Counted from the stretch's first letter, positions 9,312-19,254 are shown. The stretch is DNA of 64,000 nucleotides from Prolixibacteraceae bacterium (GCA_003506435.1 DOAQ01000012.1:62001-126000); one strand, 5' to 3'. Notes: generated from the letters alone by a model not told the origin. Program-made: numbers and translations.

Positions 9312-10220
9312 CTACTGTTTTATTTCATCAAAAACACGAACATAATCGACAATGAAATAATCAGGTAACTGATCTTTTTGAAGTTCAGGAGAGGGACCTC
9401 CCTCTCTGTATCCAGCACATTCCGTATGAACAAGAATGAATTCTTCGATGCCGGAAACAGGTCCCTGAAAACGCCATGTTTCTTTTCCGTCAATGTAAAA
9501 AACATACAATCCGTCACTACCCCAATCTACTCCGAAAGTGTGATATCCTTCAGTAATTCCGGGACGAAGCTCATCCCCGGAACATCCGCCCTGGCTGTGA
9601 GGCCCGTAACCATTCCACAGAACGGCAGAACGGGTACGGCCATCACGCTTGAAATATTCCATAATATCGATCTCTACCCCTGAAATGAGAGGATTCAGAG
9701 TGGAACCAATACAAGGAGACTGTATCCAGAAAGCAGGCCACCAACCGGAAGTTTTTGTTGGTAGTTTACACCGTATTTCATAATATCCGTATTTGTGCAT
9801 GAACTTGGGAGTTTCAATTTTCCCTATTGGCCATGCAGGATGCTTTCCTTTATTAATAGACGGATTATCGAGATACATACTTCCTGTTTGAAGAGTTGAA
9901 GAGTAAAAGTTTCCGTCTTTTTCATAAACTTTCAGCAACAAGTTGCCCTCTCCGTCCAGCGAAGCTCCTTCCTCCGTCAACGTTTCATGTCTTTTCCCCC
10001 AGAAATTTAAACGGTAGCTCCACTTGGTAGTATCAAGGGTATTTCCATCAAATTCGTCGTTCCATACCAGTCTCCATTTTTTATTGGAAGGTAAAGAACT
10101 TTCTGTTTGTAATCTATCATTTTGTAGGTCTGTTCCTTCTTCTGCAGAAATTTTTTCCTTTTGTGTAGAAGAAACAAAAAGAGTGAATAAAAATATCAGT
10201 AACCCAGTTGTGTATTTCAT
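9312..10220 (-). CDS. Glycoside hydrolase family 16 endo-glycanase
   Basis: A 302-residue exported GH16 enzyme, a class that cuts beta-1,3/1,4-glucans, galactans or related chains internally. The catalytic signature ExDxxE is intact as E183-I-D185-I-M-E188 (GVEIDIMEYF): E183 the nucleophile, E188 the acid/base. Other family landmarks are WRLVWNDEFDGNTLDTTKW at 49-67, WWPAFWIQ at 160-167 and the C-terminal YVFYIDGKETWRF strand. The signal peptide spans about residues 1-17; there is no lipobox cysteine. It is the last gene of the PUL B enzyme run, 5 bp after the GH-A gene. Which backbone it cuts is not readable here; laminarin-type, agar/porphyran-type and galactan-type GH16 subfamilies are all possible. 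Confidence 0.93.
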   Translation of the reverse strand: MKYTTGLLIFLFTLFVSSTQKEKISAEEGTDLQNDRLQTESSLPSNKKWRLVWNDEFDGNTLDTTKWSYRLNFWGKRHETLTEEGASLDGEGNLLLKVYEKDGNFYSSTLQTGSMYLDNPSINKGKHPAWPIGKIETPKFMHKYGYYEIRCKLPTKTSGWWPAFWIQSPCIGSTLNPLISGVEIDIMEYFKRDGRTRSAVLWNGYGPHSQGGCSGDELRPGITEGYHTFGVDWGSDGLYVFYIDGKETWRFQGPVSGIEEFILVHTECAGYREGGPSPELQKDQLPDYFIVDYVRVFDEIKQ

Positions 10221-10225
10221 TTTTT

Positions 10226-11644
10226 TTATTCAGATTCTTTAATTGTTAATTGTGCACGTTCCGCAATCAACACAGGGCTATCCCGTAATGGCAAATCAAT
10301 GAATTTCATATCCACACCTATTGCTCGCCTGTTATAGGCTGGTATTTCATATACTTTTCCTGTAACCAACTCGACAAATACCGGGTCTTTGAGTGTAACA
10401 CTTTCAATAGTGATGTCCGTTAAATCCCACTTCAGATCGTTGTCAGGGATGCGGTCATTATACCAGAGCATCACACCGAAAACATTATCTTTTTTGAGAC
10501 CGACAACAGATATTTTACGCATCGTATTGGCAGTATATTTATGTTTCCCTGATGGAGTAACGCTATTATCCAGCAAATTGACCACATGTTGTACGGCGTA
10601 ATAGGATGGTCGTTTATAAACTACCTGTTTCAGTAGGTTAGTACGGAGCAAACCAAACGACTGCAACATGTTCGGGTATTGTAAATCAACCAGGGTGAAA
10701 ATGGAATAACGGATACCTTCAGCCCAATGGTTGATCATTTGACGCAGATCCCATTTAACCTGGCTGTATTCCGTCCATTCATAATAGCTCAAAGCATGGC
10801 CCCATTCGAGTATCGACGGACAACCGGTTTCGCCCTGAAATAATCTAATTCCCGGATCGTAAGATTTGGCCATTTCCGACAATTCCCGAATATTGATCAA
10901 CGCATCATCCGGATTATGAACATAAGGATGATAGGTCAGGTAATCAACAATATTTGTTTTGTTATTGGCTTTTAATACTTCAAAAACGCCTTTTGCCCAG
11001 TCTGTAGATATTCCTGCGAGGCTGAACCCAATAATGACGGCGTCGGGCTGTATTTTTTTAATGGACTCTGTCGTCTTCATGAGTAACGAAGCGTATGCTT
11101 CGGGCGGATTGGACCTTAGATTGGGTTCATTCCATATCTCCCATTCCGAAACAGTATTTTTATAGCGTTTTACCGTTGCTTCGACGTACCGCAACCATGC
11201 TGACATAGTGGTTTCGTCGGTGAATATTTTGGCACCTAACTCTTTATTGGCGCCATAAAGCGGATTTCCGTAACACAAGCATATCCACGGCTTTACCATC
11301 TGTTCGCTCAGACCGTACACGCAGGTATCCAACCACTCAAAGGAATATTCCCCTTTTGTTTTTTCGCATTTCGCCCATCCGCTTTGGATACGGGCACTTT
11401 TTACACCCAGTTCGCCCACATAGCTTTTATAGTTGTCAAACTTGCCATAGTCCCTGTCGAGTGTCTCGCAACCTACCGACCACTGCGACGCAGCTATATC
11501 TTTTGAAGGACGGACGGCTATTTGCCCTATTGGTTTCAAAGCGGGCCCCGACACGTTGAATTTTTCCCAGGTAACTGACCGGGATTGCGCCATGAGACTT
11601 ATCTCCGCCAAGCACAAAATACTGATAATAAAATATTTTTTCAT
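10226..11644 (-). CDS. Clan GH-A glycoside hydrolase (GH39/GH5-like)
   Basis: A secreted retaining (beta/alpha)8-barrel hydrolase of 472 residues from ATG 11642-11644. That start gives a clean signal peptide (MKKYFIISILCLAEISLMAQ); a longer frame would run into the preceding gene. The acid/base glutamate is E173 in EIWNEPN, the clan GH-A signature at the end of strand 4. The likely nucleophile is E272 in LFQGETGCPS at the end of strand 7. Between them lie a TYHPYVHNPDD loop and FSLAGISTDW. The late small beta domain resembles that of GH39-like enzymes. It sits 20 bp after the GH65-like gene and 5 bp before GH16. Clan assignment is strong; the family (GH39, GH5 or an unnumbered neighbour) and sugar specificity are open. 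Confidence 0.8.
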   Translation of the reverse strand: MKKYFIISILCLAEISLMAQSRSVTWEKFNVSGPALKPIGQIAVRPSKDIAASQWSVGCETLDRDYGKFDNYKSYVGELGVKSARIQSGWAKCEKTKGEYSFEWLDTCVYGLSEQMVKPWICLCYGNPLYGANKELGAKIFTDETTMSAWLRYVEATVKRYKNTVSEWEIWNEPNLRSNPPEAYASLLMKTTESIKKIQPDAVIIGFSLAGISTDWAKGVFEVLKANNKTNIVDYLTYHPYVHNPDDALINIRELSEMAKSYDPGIRLFQGETGCPSILEWGHALSYYEWTEYSQVKWDLRQMINHWAEGIRYSIFTLVDLQYPNMLQSFGLLRTNLLKQVVYKRPSYYAVQHVVNLLDNSVTPSGKHKYTANTMRKISVVGLKKDNVFGVMLWYNDRIPDNDLKWDLTDITIESVTLKDPVFVELVTGKVYEIPAYNRRAIGVDMKFIDLPLRDSPVLIAERAQLTIKESE

Positions 11645-11664
11645 TTTTATTGATATTTGAATGA

Positions 11665-13917
11665 CTAAAAAATTTGAATTTGATCCTTTATATCGAAATG
11701 GATATAACAATATCCGCCATTGGTTTCAAAAGAACTCACGGCTTTTTCGTTCAGTTGTTTCATGGTTATCAGATACGAGGGGATTTTCAACGTCCGGCGA
11801 ATTTTTACACCGGTATGGCCGTGAGTAATTAGCAATTTGGTTATTTTTCCTTCTTTTACGACTACAGTAGCTGTCAAATCTTCATAACAGGCTAATTTGA
11901 ACGAGTAATCTCTCCATGAATCTGGGACAGCAGGAGCAACCAGTATCTGATCCTCTTTACTCTGTACCAGCATCTGGTTCAAAGCATAGACATAATTACC
12001 GGATGCTGTCGAAAACCAGGGGTGCATCTTCACCTCCGTCTCATTGATCTCGAATAATTCAGAAAAACATCCAGCCCCGTTGGCGGCTTCCGTTAGCAAT
12101 TTTCCCGGCTCTGTCCTGTCTCCCAGTAAATCAAGGGCAGCGGCCAGCCAGCCTGCATACCAAGCACAAAGTGATTTCCCTACCGGGTACATATTACCCG
12201 ATGCCTTGCCTTCATTTACAAAATCGTAAACAGCATTGCGCTGAAGCTGATTTCCTGAATCAAAGATCGGGTACGGGAACAATCCTCCCAGCGAAGCCAC
12301 ACTCCTTTCCTCACATCCCTGGTACGGAACATATCTTCCATGCTCAGATGGCAGGCTTTCCCTTAATTTAACTGCGATATGTCCCCATTGTTCTGCTTCA
12401 TTTTTATCTTCACCAAGGATACCAGAAGCCTTTACTGCTGCTTCCAGAGTATAAATGGTACCACAAGCAGTCATAAATGGGTTCTGTTTAGCCGGGCCTA
12501 AGCGTTCCAAATCTGTGCATTTGCCTATGAACATGCGCCCGTCACTGTCTTCATATACCATGTGCGACACATAAAACCTCGCGCATTCTTTCACGACAGG
12601 GTATCCGGTCTTTCTAAGATAGGTTGTATCTGCAGAATACAAATACTGAAGCCATGCAGACAGGGCAATATTGGACATGTGAAATACATGGTCAAGCCAG
12701 AAGCCCGGAGGAGTACCTTCTGCCCCGTCTTCATATACTTCCCAGGGATAGCGAGCTCCATATTGTCCTGATTTTCCGTAATGGGCAATCCTATATGTCG
12801 CCTTTGGAAGTACCGAGCAACGGAATTCAGGGCAACGTCTTGAAATATCCAGATGGTTACTACTAGCCAGCGCCTGGAAACAGAACATCTCGTCCCAGCC
12901 AAAATACCGGCCTGCCCAGTGGGTTGTAAATATCCCAACAGGGAATGACCACTTCGTCGCATTTGACATCAGGTGATATTGTGCAGTATTATAGACTTTT
13001 TCCATCTTTTTGTCCGGCAGGCTTACATACGACTCATCACAGAATTGCGCCCATCCCGACTCGTGGGTGCCCAGAATCTTTTCGTATCCTGAATCCCGGA
13101 CATATATCTGCATCTCCGACTGCCTCTCCATGTAATCATCCCCGTCCATCGTATCGGAAAACAATAGATAATACGTGATTTCCGAAGGATTTTTACCATT
13201 CATTTTCATTTCTGATACGAGAGAAGTTGCCTGCCCATCAATGGAGGGGGAAACAGTCTGGTCGGAGAAAACAGAAATAATCCCTTTTGTCGGCTGATAG
13301 GCATCTGATTCGTACCTGTATTCCACACTTTGGGTTTTGTCATTCCAGGAACATTCACTAAAAACCCGTTTGGGCGAACGGTTCTCCTTTCCCGGAGGGG
13401 TAAACTGGTATTTGAATGAAACTTTTACCGAATTTACCCCGGCAGATTTTGTGTAAAACCGTTTCTTCACAACAATTAAATCATGCTGTAAATGGGTAAA
13501 AACCACTGTTTCCACACGAAGCGCCTCTCCGTAGGTATTCATGCAGGAGACGATTGCCCGTTTGGTATCCAACGTTTGTTCCCACGTGTCGGGCTGAGAG
13601 TAAACCTGTCCGTTTACCGTATATTCCTGCTCAAAATGGCCAAAAGAAATAAGTGCGTCTTTGGGTGGCCCGTAACGGCGACCGGCCCAATAAATTACCG
13701 GGATCATTTTTACATATTCCTGCTGTAACTGCCCGCCTGTATAGTCGACCAGCATACTGAGGCTACCGTTACTGACCAATGGGGGGACATAGCTTTCAGG
13801 CATGGTTCCATCGATGCTGCTGACATGGTTTATGAACGTTTTTCCATCTTCCTGTGCATAAGAATACAGACAGGTCAAAACCATTACAATTAATATTAAA
13901 AAAGTTTTATACTTCAT
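11665..13917 (-). CDS. Secreted (alpha/alpha)6-barrel glycosidase, GH65-like
   Basis: A 750-residue secreted enzyme from ATG 13915-13917 with signal MKYKTFLILIVMVLTCLYSY; an ATG ten codons earlier is possible but spoils the signal. The N-terminal half (to about 300) is a beta-sandwich; the middle is an (alpha/alpha)6 barrel with landmarks GRYFGWDEMFCFQALASS, GARYPWEVYEDGAEGTP and PGFWLDHVFHMSNIALSAWL; the end is a small beta domain. The W-D-E-M-F start and the RYPWE...GxE stretch recall GH65 (kojibiose/maltose phosphorylase family) and clan GH-L, where the barrel glutamate is the general acid. GH95 or another inverting (alpha/alpha)6 family is the main alternative. Export argues for a hydrolase rather than a phosphorylase. 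Part of PUL B, 33 bp after GH78. Confidence 0.7.
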   Translation of the reverse strand: MKYKTFLILIVMVLTCLYSYAQEDGKTFINHVSSIDGTMPESYVPPLVSNGSLSMLVDYTGGQLQQEYVKMIPVIYWAGRRYGPPKDALISFGHFEQEYTVNGQVYSQPDTWEQTLDTKRAIVSCMNTYGEALRVETVVFTHLQHDLIVVKKRFYTKSAGVNSVKVSFKYQFTPPGKENRSPKRVFSECSWNDKTQSVEYRYESDAYQPTKGIISVFSDQTVSPSIDGQATSLVSEMKMNGKNPSEITYYLLFSDTMDGDDYMERQSEMQIYVRDSGYEKILGTHESGWAQFCDESYVSLPDKKMEKVYNTAQYHLMSNATKWSFPVGIFTTHWAGRYFGWDEMFCFQALASSNHLDISRRCPEFRCSVLPKATYRIAHYGKSGQYGARYPWEVYEDGAEGTPPGFWLDHVFHMSNIALSAWLQYLYSADTTYLRKTGYPVVKECARFYVSHMVYEDSDGRMFIGKCTDLERLGPAKQNPFMTACGTIYTLEAAVKASGILGEDKNEAEQWGHIAVKLRESLPSEHGRYVPYQGCEERSVASLGGLFPYPIFDSGNQLQRNAVYDFVNEGKASGNMYPVGKSLCAWYAGWLAAALDLLGDRTEPGKLLTEAANGAGCFSELFEINETEVKMHPWFSTASGNYVYALNQMLVQSKEDQILVAPAVPDSWRDYSFKLACYEDLTATVVVKEGKITKLLITHGHTGVKIRRTLKIPSYLITMKQLNEKAVSSFETNGGYCYIHFDIKDQIQIF

Positions 13918-13950
13918 AGATTTACAGATTAATGTACTTGAATGCATAGA

Positions 13951-15717
13951 TCAATTTCTACCTACTGATACTTCAACCTCATCCGGAGCAGTATAAGATG
14001 TTTTAACAGACCCATCCGGCATTTTTCTATGTTCGATAGAAATCACGCCAGATGGAGTCGGAAAACTTCCTTTCACCCACTCCAAATCACCTAAGTGGGG
14101 TTCCAGTTTAACTTTATTACAGCCTGGGTTGAGCACATTAACTCCTAAAACATATTTAGTAAGCCAGGAAGTAGGCCCTGATGCCCAACCATGGCAAAAA
14201 CTATGGCGGTAACCAACATAACAAGATTGTCCGTAAGCTGCATGTACATCAACTTTACCATCCGGGACAATTTCGTCGATACGTGCTGCATTTTTCATCC
14301 AGTCAATATCGAAATCTTCCCAAAATGTAGTTGCCCCTAAGTCGAGCATAGCCCCCCAGTATTCCCTGATATTATCAATAGCTCCCTGATAATCACCAGC
14401 CAGTGTACGGGCTTCAAGCATGTAATATCCGTAGAATGTTGACATCTTGTGAACTCCATTTTTTGCTAGTATTTCCGAATTTACTTTTTCAGGTTTGACC
14501 AACCCTGATAGAGCAAGTAATGCCGCAGCCTGTTTTGAATGAACCATTTCAGGAATATGTTTTTCCAATTTTCCAATTGATCGATTACAGATTTCAGCAG
14601 TTTCCATATCATTCAGTATTTGACACAAGTCAGAACCAGCCCTGAAGGCCATGACCATCAGCGCCTGTAAGCCGGCATGTATTGCATCCTGATTATTTCT
14701 CGAAGGATGGTCAAGAAAACGTCCGTCCAAATTTTCTCTCCCCGATGGATCAATTTTAGTGGCCAGCAAACGGATCAGATTTACCAGATAATCTTTTTGC
14801 TGTCCCAAATATTCAATGTCACCCTGATAATAATACCAGTCATGTTGGATTATTATCCACCACATCGAATAGGAACTAATACCATTCATCCAGCCAGGCA
14901 AAGGAGTTAAATCACGGGCTAAATCCAGACTTTTAGGTACTACATCATTATATCCGAATACGGAATTAATAGTCATTACTTCAGGATACATATCACCCAC
15001 CCACACTAACCGGTCTCGTTTTATCCCATCCCATAAATAATCCTGCATGTTCAGGTGGACTGTATAAGCACCGGTCAGCCAAATCTTATTTAAACGTTCA
15101 TCGTTACATTGAAATGAACCCAGATAAGGAATATCCCTGTAAATAAATACAGCATTTATTTCTTTAATTTCTATTTGGATATTGGGATCAACTATGTCAA
15201 TACGTACAAAACGGAAACCAGTATTTCCAATTTGCAGGCTACCAAGCCAAGGTAATGTTACTATAAAATCGCGCATAGCATGATCATTTGTAGCACCTCC
15301 TTCACCTCCAATATTACTCAACGTCTCGCTTACCGATTCACCAAAACGTAAACGAACCCGTCCTGCAGGTTTTTCATTACTAATGGTAGTTACAATCTCT
15401 AGTCCTCCGTGAATTTCCCTGCCAAAATCAAGAATGAAACCGGGAAGAGTATCTTTTGTGCTTATAAGTTTCAGATATTCTCCCTTAATTAAATCTGCTT
15501 GCCTATTTCCGGGCTTTAAGATTGAACTAATATTCTGTACCGTATTACCTGTATCATCAGAAACCCAGACAACCCGTTCCGGTGTTAAAAACGTATAAGT
15601 CAACCCAGAGGCACGGGCTTTTAAAGCATGTTCATTGTCAAAAACAGGAGGTAACTGTGCTTCGACCTGGAAAAACAAAACCAACAGAGAAATGATGGAT
15701 GTCGATTTTCGTATCAT
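13951..15717 (-). CDS. GH78-type alpha-L-rhamnosidase
   Basis: A secreted 588-residue protein from ATG 15715-15717, 13 bp after the GH99-like gene, with signal MIRKSTSIISLLVLFFQ. Longer frames reach into that gene and are rejected. A beta-sandwich (about 30-200; GFILDFGREIHGGLEI is typical of the rhamnosidase carbohydrate-binding fold) precedes an (alpha/alpha)6 barrel. The barrel opens with NKIWLTGAYTVHLNMQDYL and the general-acid region DGIKRDRLVWVGDM at about 230-243, a variant of the usual D-x-x-x-R-D-E-x-x-x-W-x-G-D motif. A late GWASGPTSWLTKYVLGV block and beta domain close it. It should release terminal alpha-L-rhamnose from the PUL B glycan. It is shorter than many GH78 enzymes because it lacks extra N-terminal domains. 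Confidence 0.88.
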   Translation of the reverse strand: MIRKSTSIISLLVLFFQVEAQLPPVFDNEHALKARASGLTYTFLTPERVVWVSDDTGNTVQNISSILKPGNRQADLIKGEYLKLISTKDTLPGFILDFGREIHGGLEIVTTISNEKPAGRVRLRFGESVSETLSNIGGEGGATNDHAMRDFIVTLPWLGSLQIGNTGFRFVRIDIVDPNIQIEIKEINAVFIYRDIPYLGSFQCNDERLNKIWLTGAYTVHLNMQDYLWDGIKRDRLVWVGDMYPEVMTINSVFGYNDVVPKSLDLARDLTPLPGWMNGISSYSMWWIIIQHDWYYYQGDIEYLGQQKDYLVNLIRLLATKIDPSGRENLDGRFLDHPSRNNQDAIHAGLQALMVMAFRAGSDLCQILNDMETAEICNRSIGKLEKHIPEMVHSKQAAALLALSGLVKPEKVNSEILAKNGVHKMSTFYGYYMLEARTLAGDYQGAIDNIREYWGAMLDLGATTFWEDFDIDWMKNAARIDEIVPDGKVDVHAAYGQSCYVGYRHSFCHGWASGPTSWLTKYVLGVNVLNPGCNKVKLEPHLGDLEWVKGSFPTPSGVISIEHRKMPDGSVKTSYTAPDEVEVSVGRN

Positions 15718-15730
15718 TCTTTCCGTAATT

Positions 15731-16960
15731 TTACTTGTTGGAATAATTATCAAACTCCCCACTCATTACTTTCTTTACTGTTTCCAGATATCCATATCCA
15801 TTCAACATGTCTGGTTCAAGGTAGCTTCCTTCCACCCATTCGTTCCACGCATTAATCGCAACAATCTTCGGTTGTTCCGGGTGGGCATCAGCATATTCTT
15901 TTGCCTTTTGCAAATAAGCACCAAAACTTTGCGGTGTATTATGATAGTGAACAACCTTTTCCTTGCCATATTCTGGATAACGGGGTGTATTGTCCCAGCC
16001 AATAGACACACAAGGAAAAAAAGGAATGTCCAATGTTGAATCCCAGCCTTTCCTCAATGCAACTGCATGTTCTCCGTAACTCAAGTAATCTTCACCCCTT
16101 TTACCAGCCATGTTATACATTGTTACACTGTTTACCCCAAGAACTTTTACAATCTCAGATACAGAGGCATCCACTCCCCAGAAACAGGGCTCACCATTTC
16201 TTTCGCCTCCAACCAACTGCAGATGCAAGCCGGGGAAACCTGCTTTTTTTACCTCTTCCCTGAAATAATCAAGCGCTTTTGCTGTTTCTTCCAGATTATT
16301 TTTGAAACCCTCTACAAGGTTACCAAGACTATAGACTGAGAAAACAGGTTTGCCATCAATTTTTAGATAGTTTGGCTTGTTGAAATATTGTTTGATAACC
16401 CGGTCGACAACGATTTTATAGTTCTCCCAGTCCACATCCCCATGCCAAATCAGCGAATCGGTTTTGTAACGGTAATGGTTCCACATATTTCCCGGCACAT
16501 CGTGGTTGGCCCACATGATGTAGAAATTTGCTTTTTCATTGTTCGATGCCCCAAGAAAACCTAAATCAACTGCTTCTTCCAGAAAAGGTTTGCCATCGTA
16601 CCAGTACCAGTCGAATATAAAGGTGTTTACGCCATGCAATGTCGCTGCGTCAATTTTTTGTTCCCATGCTTGCGGATCATCGTCCATTTTATATCCCCAA
16701 AGAGGGATACGCGGTTGGTAGTGACCTTCAAAACGGGGATTGCCCTTTTGGATCATTTCCCATTCACCAATTCCTTCTCCCCATAACTTTTCCCGGCTCA
16801 TTGGTTCATCATGGCATGATGGCCATACGTAGGCTGCTACTATATATCTGTTACCTGCTGATTTTTCTTCTTGTTGATTTTGTGCTATATTACATCTATT
16901 AAAAAGCACCATAAATGATAAGGGCAGTAACACAACAATAAATTTCAGATTAGTTTTCAT
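15731..16960 (-). CDS. GH99-like (WbsX-domain) lipoprotein
   Basis: A 409-residue barrel protein of the glycosyltransferase-WbsX/GH99-like group, related to endo-alpha-mannosidases. From ATG 16958-16960 it has a lipoprotein signal ending in FMVLFNRCN. Landmarks are YIVAAYVWPSCHDEP at the start, the GVNTFIFDWYWYDGKPFLEE strand with its acidic end, FYIMWANHDVPGNMW, and near the C-terminus the family signature INAWNEWVEGSYLEPD, whose glutamates are the likely catalytic acids. It is probably anchored to a membrane and acts on alpha-linked mannose- or rhamnose-type units; the linkage is inferred from family. Next gene after a 164-bp gap holding an inverted repeat, so it may head a sub-transcript with GH78, GH65-like, GH-A and GH16. 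Confidence 0.82.
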   Translation of the reverse strand: MKTNLKFIVVLLPLSFMVLFNRCNIAQNQQEEKSAGNRYIVAAYVWPSCHDEPMSREKLWGEGIGEWEMIQKGNPRFEGHYQPRIPLWGYKMDDDPQAWEQKIDAATLHGVNTFIFDWYWYDGKPFLEEAVDLGFLGASNNEKANFYIMWANHDVPGNMWNHYRYKTDSLIWHGDVDWENYKIVVDRVIKQYFNKPNYLKIDGKPVFSVYSLGNLVEGFKNNLEETAKALDYFREEVKKAGFPGLHLQLVGGERNGEPCFWGVDASVSEIVKVLGVNSVTMYNMAGKRGEDYLSYGEHAVALRKGWDSTLDIPFFPCVSIGWDNTPRYPEYGKEKVVHYHNTPQSFGAYLQKAKEYADAHPEQPKIVAINAWNEWVEGSYLEPDMLNGYGYLETVKKVMSGEFDNYSNK

Positions 16961-17026
16961 TGGTGATATATTTTTCAAATTTCTATAAATCCCTTTTTTC
17001 ACATTGATTTAGCAAATAAAATTTAC

Positions 17027-17087
17027 ATGGAATAGCCATGAGTAACCACTTCATTTATCGTGAATTCGGTCCTTATAGCTATTCCAT
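17027..17087 (-). terminator. Inverted repeat between DUF6259-like and GH99-like genes
   Basis: Perfect 10-base arms ATGGAATAGC (17027-17036) and GCTATTCCAT (17078-17087) enclose 41 bases. There is no strong T-run, so it could be a processing or protein-binding site rather than a terminator. It fills the largest gap inside the PUL B enzyme run. Confidence 0.35.
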
Positions 17088-17124
17088 ATTGAGTTATTTT
17101 AAATTACAAGAAGTGTTTGGAGTA

Positions 17125-19254
17125 TTATTTCTCATATATTAATACCACCAGACCGTTTTTACCGATCATTACATTGGGATTACCATCGGCACCAATATCA
17201 ACTTTTATGTCCCCAACTTCTGAATACTCTTTATAGTTGTAACCCGGGACAGACAGCCATGTTGATGCCGGTTCATTTGATTTATGGGTCATAACAATTG
17301 CCATTTGTTTCCCGTTTACATAACTTCTGGCCTTTATTACTGACTGGTCATCTAACGAAAAACCTTCTGTATCGCGATATATTCCCAAAAGTAGTAACGA
17401 ACTATACTTGTCCTTCAATTGATTCACTTTTGCCATGTATGCCTGATAATCAGGCGTTTTGTCAATAGTCTCCCTTAGACGATAAATCTGAAGATTATTA
17501 CGCAATCCCAGTAATACATCCTGGTTTATCAACCATTCGAGATTTGGTTCATCGCCGTCAATATTTCTGTCGCTTAAAATTATCTCCGGGAACGTATAAC
17601 GGAACCAGTCGATAAAAAAGTCACTGCTCTCCATGTTTAAAATACTGTGTACATAATCGCAATACTGAGCTGTAACATCCGAAATATGTTCCGTTCCAAT
17701 GGCAAAATCCTTATCTTTTGTATCAATATAATCATGTACCATTTTTAATGCTTTACCTTTATCTGCAATAATTCGCAAATACGGGACAGGAAATTCCTTG
17801 GACAAATCCCATTCTCCCATAGTTTCCGCATATCCCAACTGGTCGTAGAATACACTGTTAGCTCCAAATTCCAGCGCATGGTCAGCTATTTTGAAAAGTA
17901 CTTTTTGCCACCGGGAATCTTTCGTATCTGCTACAACAAATGAACGCGCATCATAATACCCTGTAAAAGTCCCGGGACCATAAAACCGGTATGCTTCATT
18001 CAACTCGGTTCCTGTATTACTGTTGAAACAGACTTTCTTTCCATCCCCTTTTTTATAATAATCACTTTCGGTATCAATCAGTTTCCCGTTGTAATAAAGC
18101 ATAACTTTACCGCCTCCCTGTTTGTAATCGGCTATTGCCTTTTTCCAGGCCTGATCTCCTCCTTGTTTTGGATCGGTTACAAAATACGAATCTGGATATC
18201 CATTATCCATTCCACTGTCCCACCATCCGAATGGGAACACTACATTTACACCAACACTTTCACCTGCTTTTTTCACGCTGGTGGCAAAATCCTTATAGGT
18301 AAAAAAAGTCTCGCCATACTGGTGCCTCATAATAATACGCTGAAAACCGTTCATCTTTTTTACCCACAACGGTTCCTCCCGGTGATCCCACCATGTATTG
18401 GCCCATGTCCTGTACATTTTTGATGTCTGGTGCCAGTCACCCGAATATGGGGCAATCACATTAGCATCATTCTTCCACGATTCTCCTGCGAGACAATTGG
18501 GATATTTATATAAACCTGTTTCTAGCTCATTAAAATTGTTATTCTTATCAGGATAGACTCTTAGCCCATGCCATGTATCCTGAAATGTCGGATCGTGGCT
18601 GCCAAAATAGATGCCCTGCGCCTTCCCAACCAAAGCAAAACAATTTGACGAAACACCTGCAGGATATTTTACCCTCATTAGGCGGAATTTTTGATCCGGC
18701 CCCATATATGAATAAGGAACAGATAATATTTGCTTTACCGGATCAGTGTAAAGCCGGCCTCCTGTTTCAGTGGTCAAAAGCTGATGATCAGGAGGTACCT
18801 GGCAATCAGAAACTAAAGGATACTGTAACTCACGGATAATGGTATGAAGTTCATTGTTGGAAACCTCAGAACAAAACCGAACCATATCCTCTTCGAGCAC
18901 TATTTTTAGGGATAGTTTAAACTTTAATTCTTCATTCCCCATTTTTAGACTGCTATATGTCAGAAGAATCTGATTACCATCTTGCTGAATCAAAGGAAGG
19001 TTGTCACTGGCCAGTATCTCATTATCTTTGGGATTTTTCCGGTCGAAGTATAATCGCCACAATGATCTGCCCGATGCATAGTTATGACCGGTCTGAAGGT
19101 TCGTTAATGAAACAAGGTCCCCTTTTTTATCAAGAGACAACTCAATATTTCGGTTCTTTAAAGTATATAAATTCTGACTGGTTCCCTGAAATGAAATAGC
19201 TGTAACAAACAAGAACGCCAGAATAAGCCTTTGCATGTAAATAGTTGTTTTCAT
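17125..19254 (-). CDS. Secreted DUF6259-like putative glycoside hydrolase
   Basis: A 709-residue exported protein with a signal peptide (about residues 7-26, IYMQRLILAFLFVTAISF). The N-terminal ~250 residues are beta-rich and resemble the super-sandwich of GH31/GH36-type enzymes (LSLDKKGDLVSLTNLQTGHN). A (beta/alpha)8 barrel follows, with VNVVFPFGWWDSGMDNGYPD, GGKVMLYYNGKLIDTESDYY and GANSVFYDQLGYAE as strand ends bearing aspartates in plausible catalytic positions; a short beta domain closes it. I read it as the DUF6259 family, glycosidase-like proteins without an agreed activity, though this name rests on memory of the pattern. It lies 52 bp after the GH42-like gene. An uncharacterised enzyme inside a well-defined PUL. 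Confidence 0.65.
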   Translation of the reverse strand: MKTTIYMQRLILAFLFVTAISFQGTSQNLYTLKNRNIELSLDKKGDLVSLTNLQTGHNYASGRSLWRLYFDRKNPKDNEILASDNLPLIQQDGNQILLTYSSLKMGNEELKFKLSLKIVLEEDMVRFCSEVSNNELHTIIRELQYPLVSDCQVPPDHQLLTTETGGRLYTDPVKQILSVPYSYMGPDQKFRLMRVKYPAGVSSNCFALVGKAQGIYFGSHDPTFQDTWHGLRVYPDKNNNFNELETGLYKYPNCLAGESWKNDANVIAPYSGDWHQTSKMYRTWANTWWDHREEPLWVKKMNGFQRIIMRHQYGETFFTYKDFATSVKKAGESVGVNVVFPFGWWDSGMDNGYPDSYFVTDPKQGGDQAWKKAIADYKQGGGKVMLYYNGKLIDTESDYYKKGDGKKVCFNSNTGTELNEAYRFYGPGTFTGYYDARSFVVADTKDSRWQKVLFKIADHALEFGANSVFYDQLGYAETMGEWDLSKEFPVPYLRIIADKGKALKMVHDYIDTKDKDFAIGTEHISDVTAQYCDYVHSILNMESSDFFIDWFRYTFPEIILSDRNIDGDEPNLEWLINQDVLLGLRNNLQIYRLRETIDKTPDYQAYMAKVNQLKDKYSSLLLLGIYRDTEGFSLDDQSVIKARSYVNGKQMAIVMTHKSNEPASTWLSVPGYNYKEYSEVGDIKVDIGADGNPNVMIGKNGLVVLIYEK

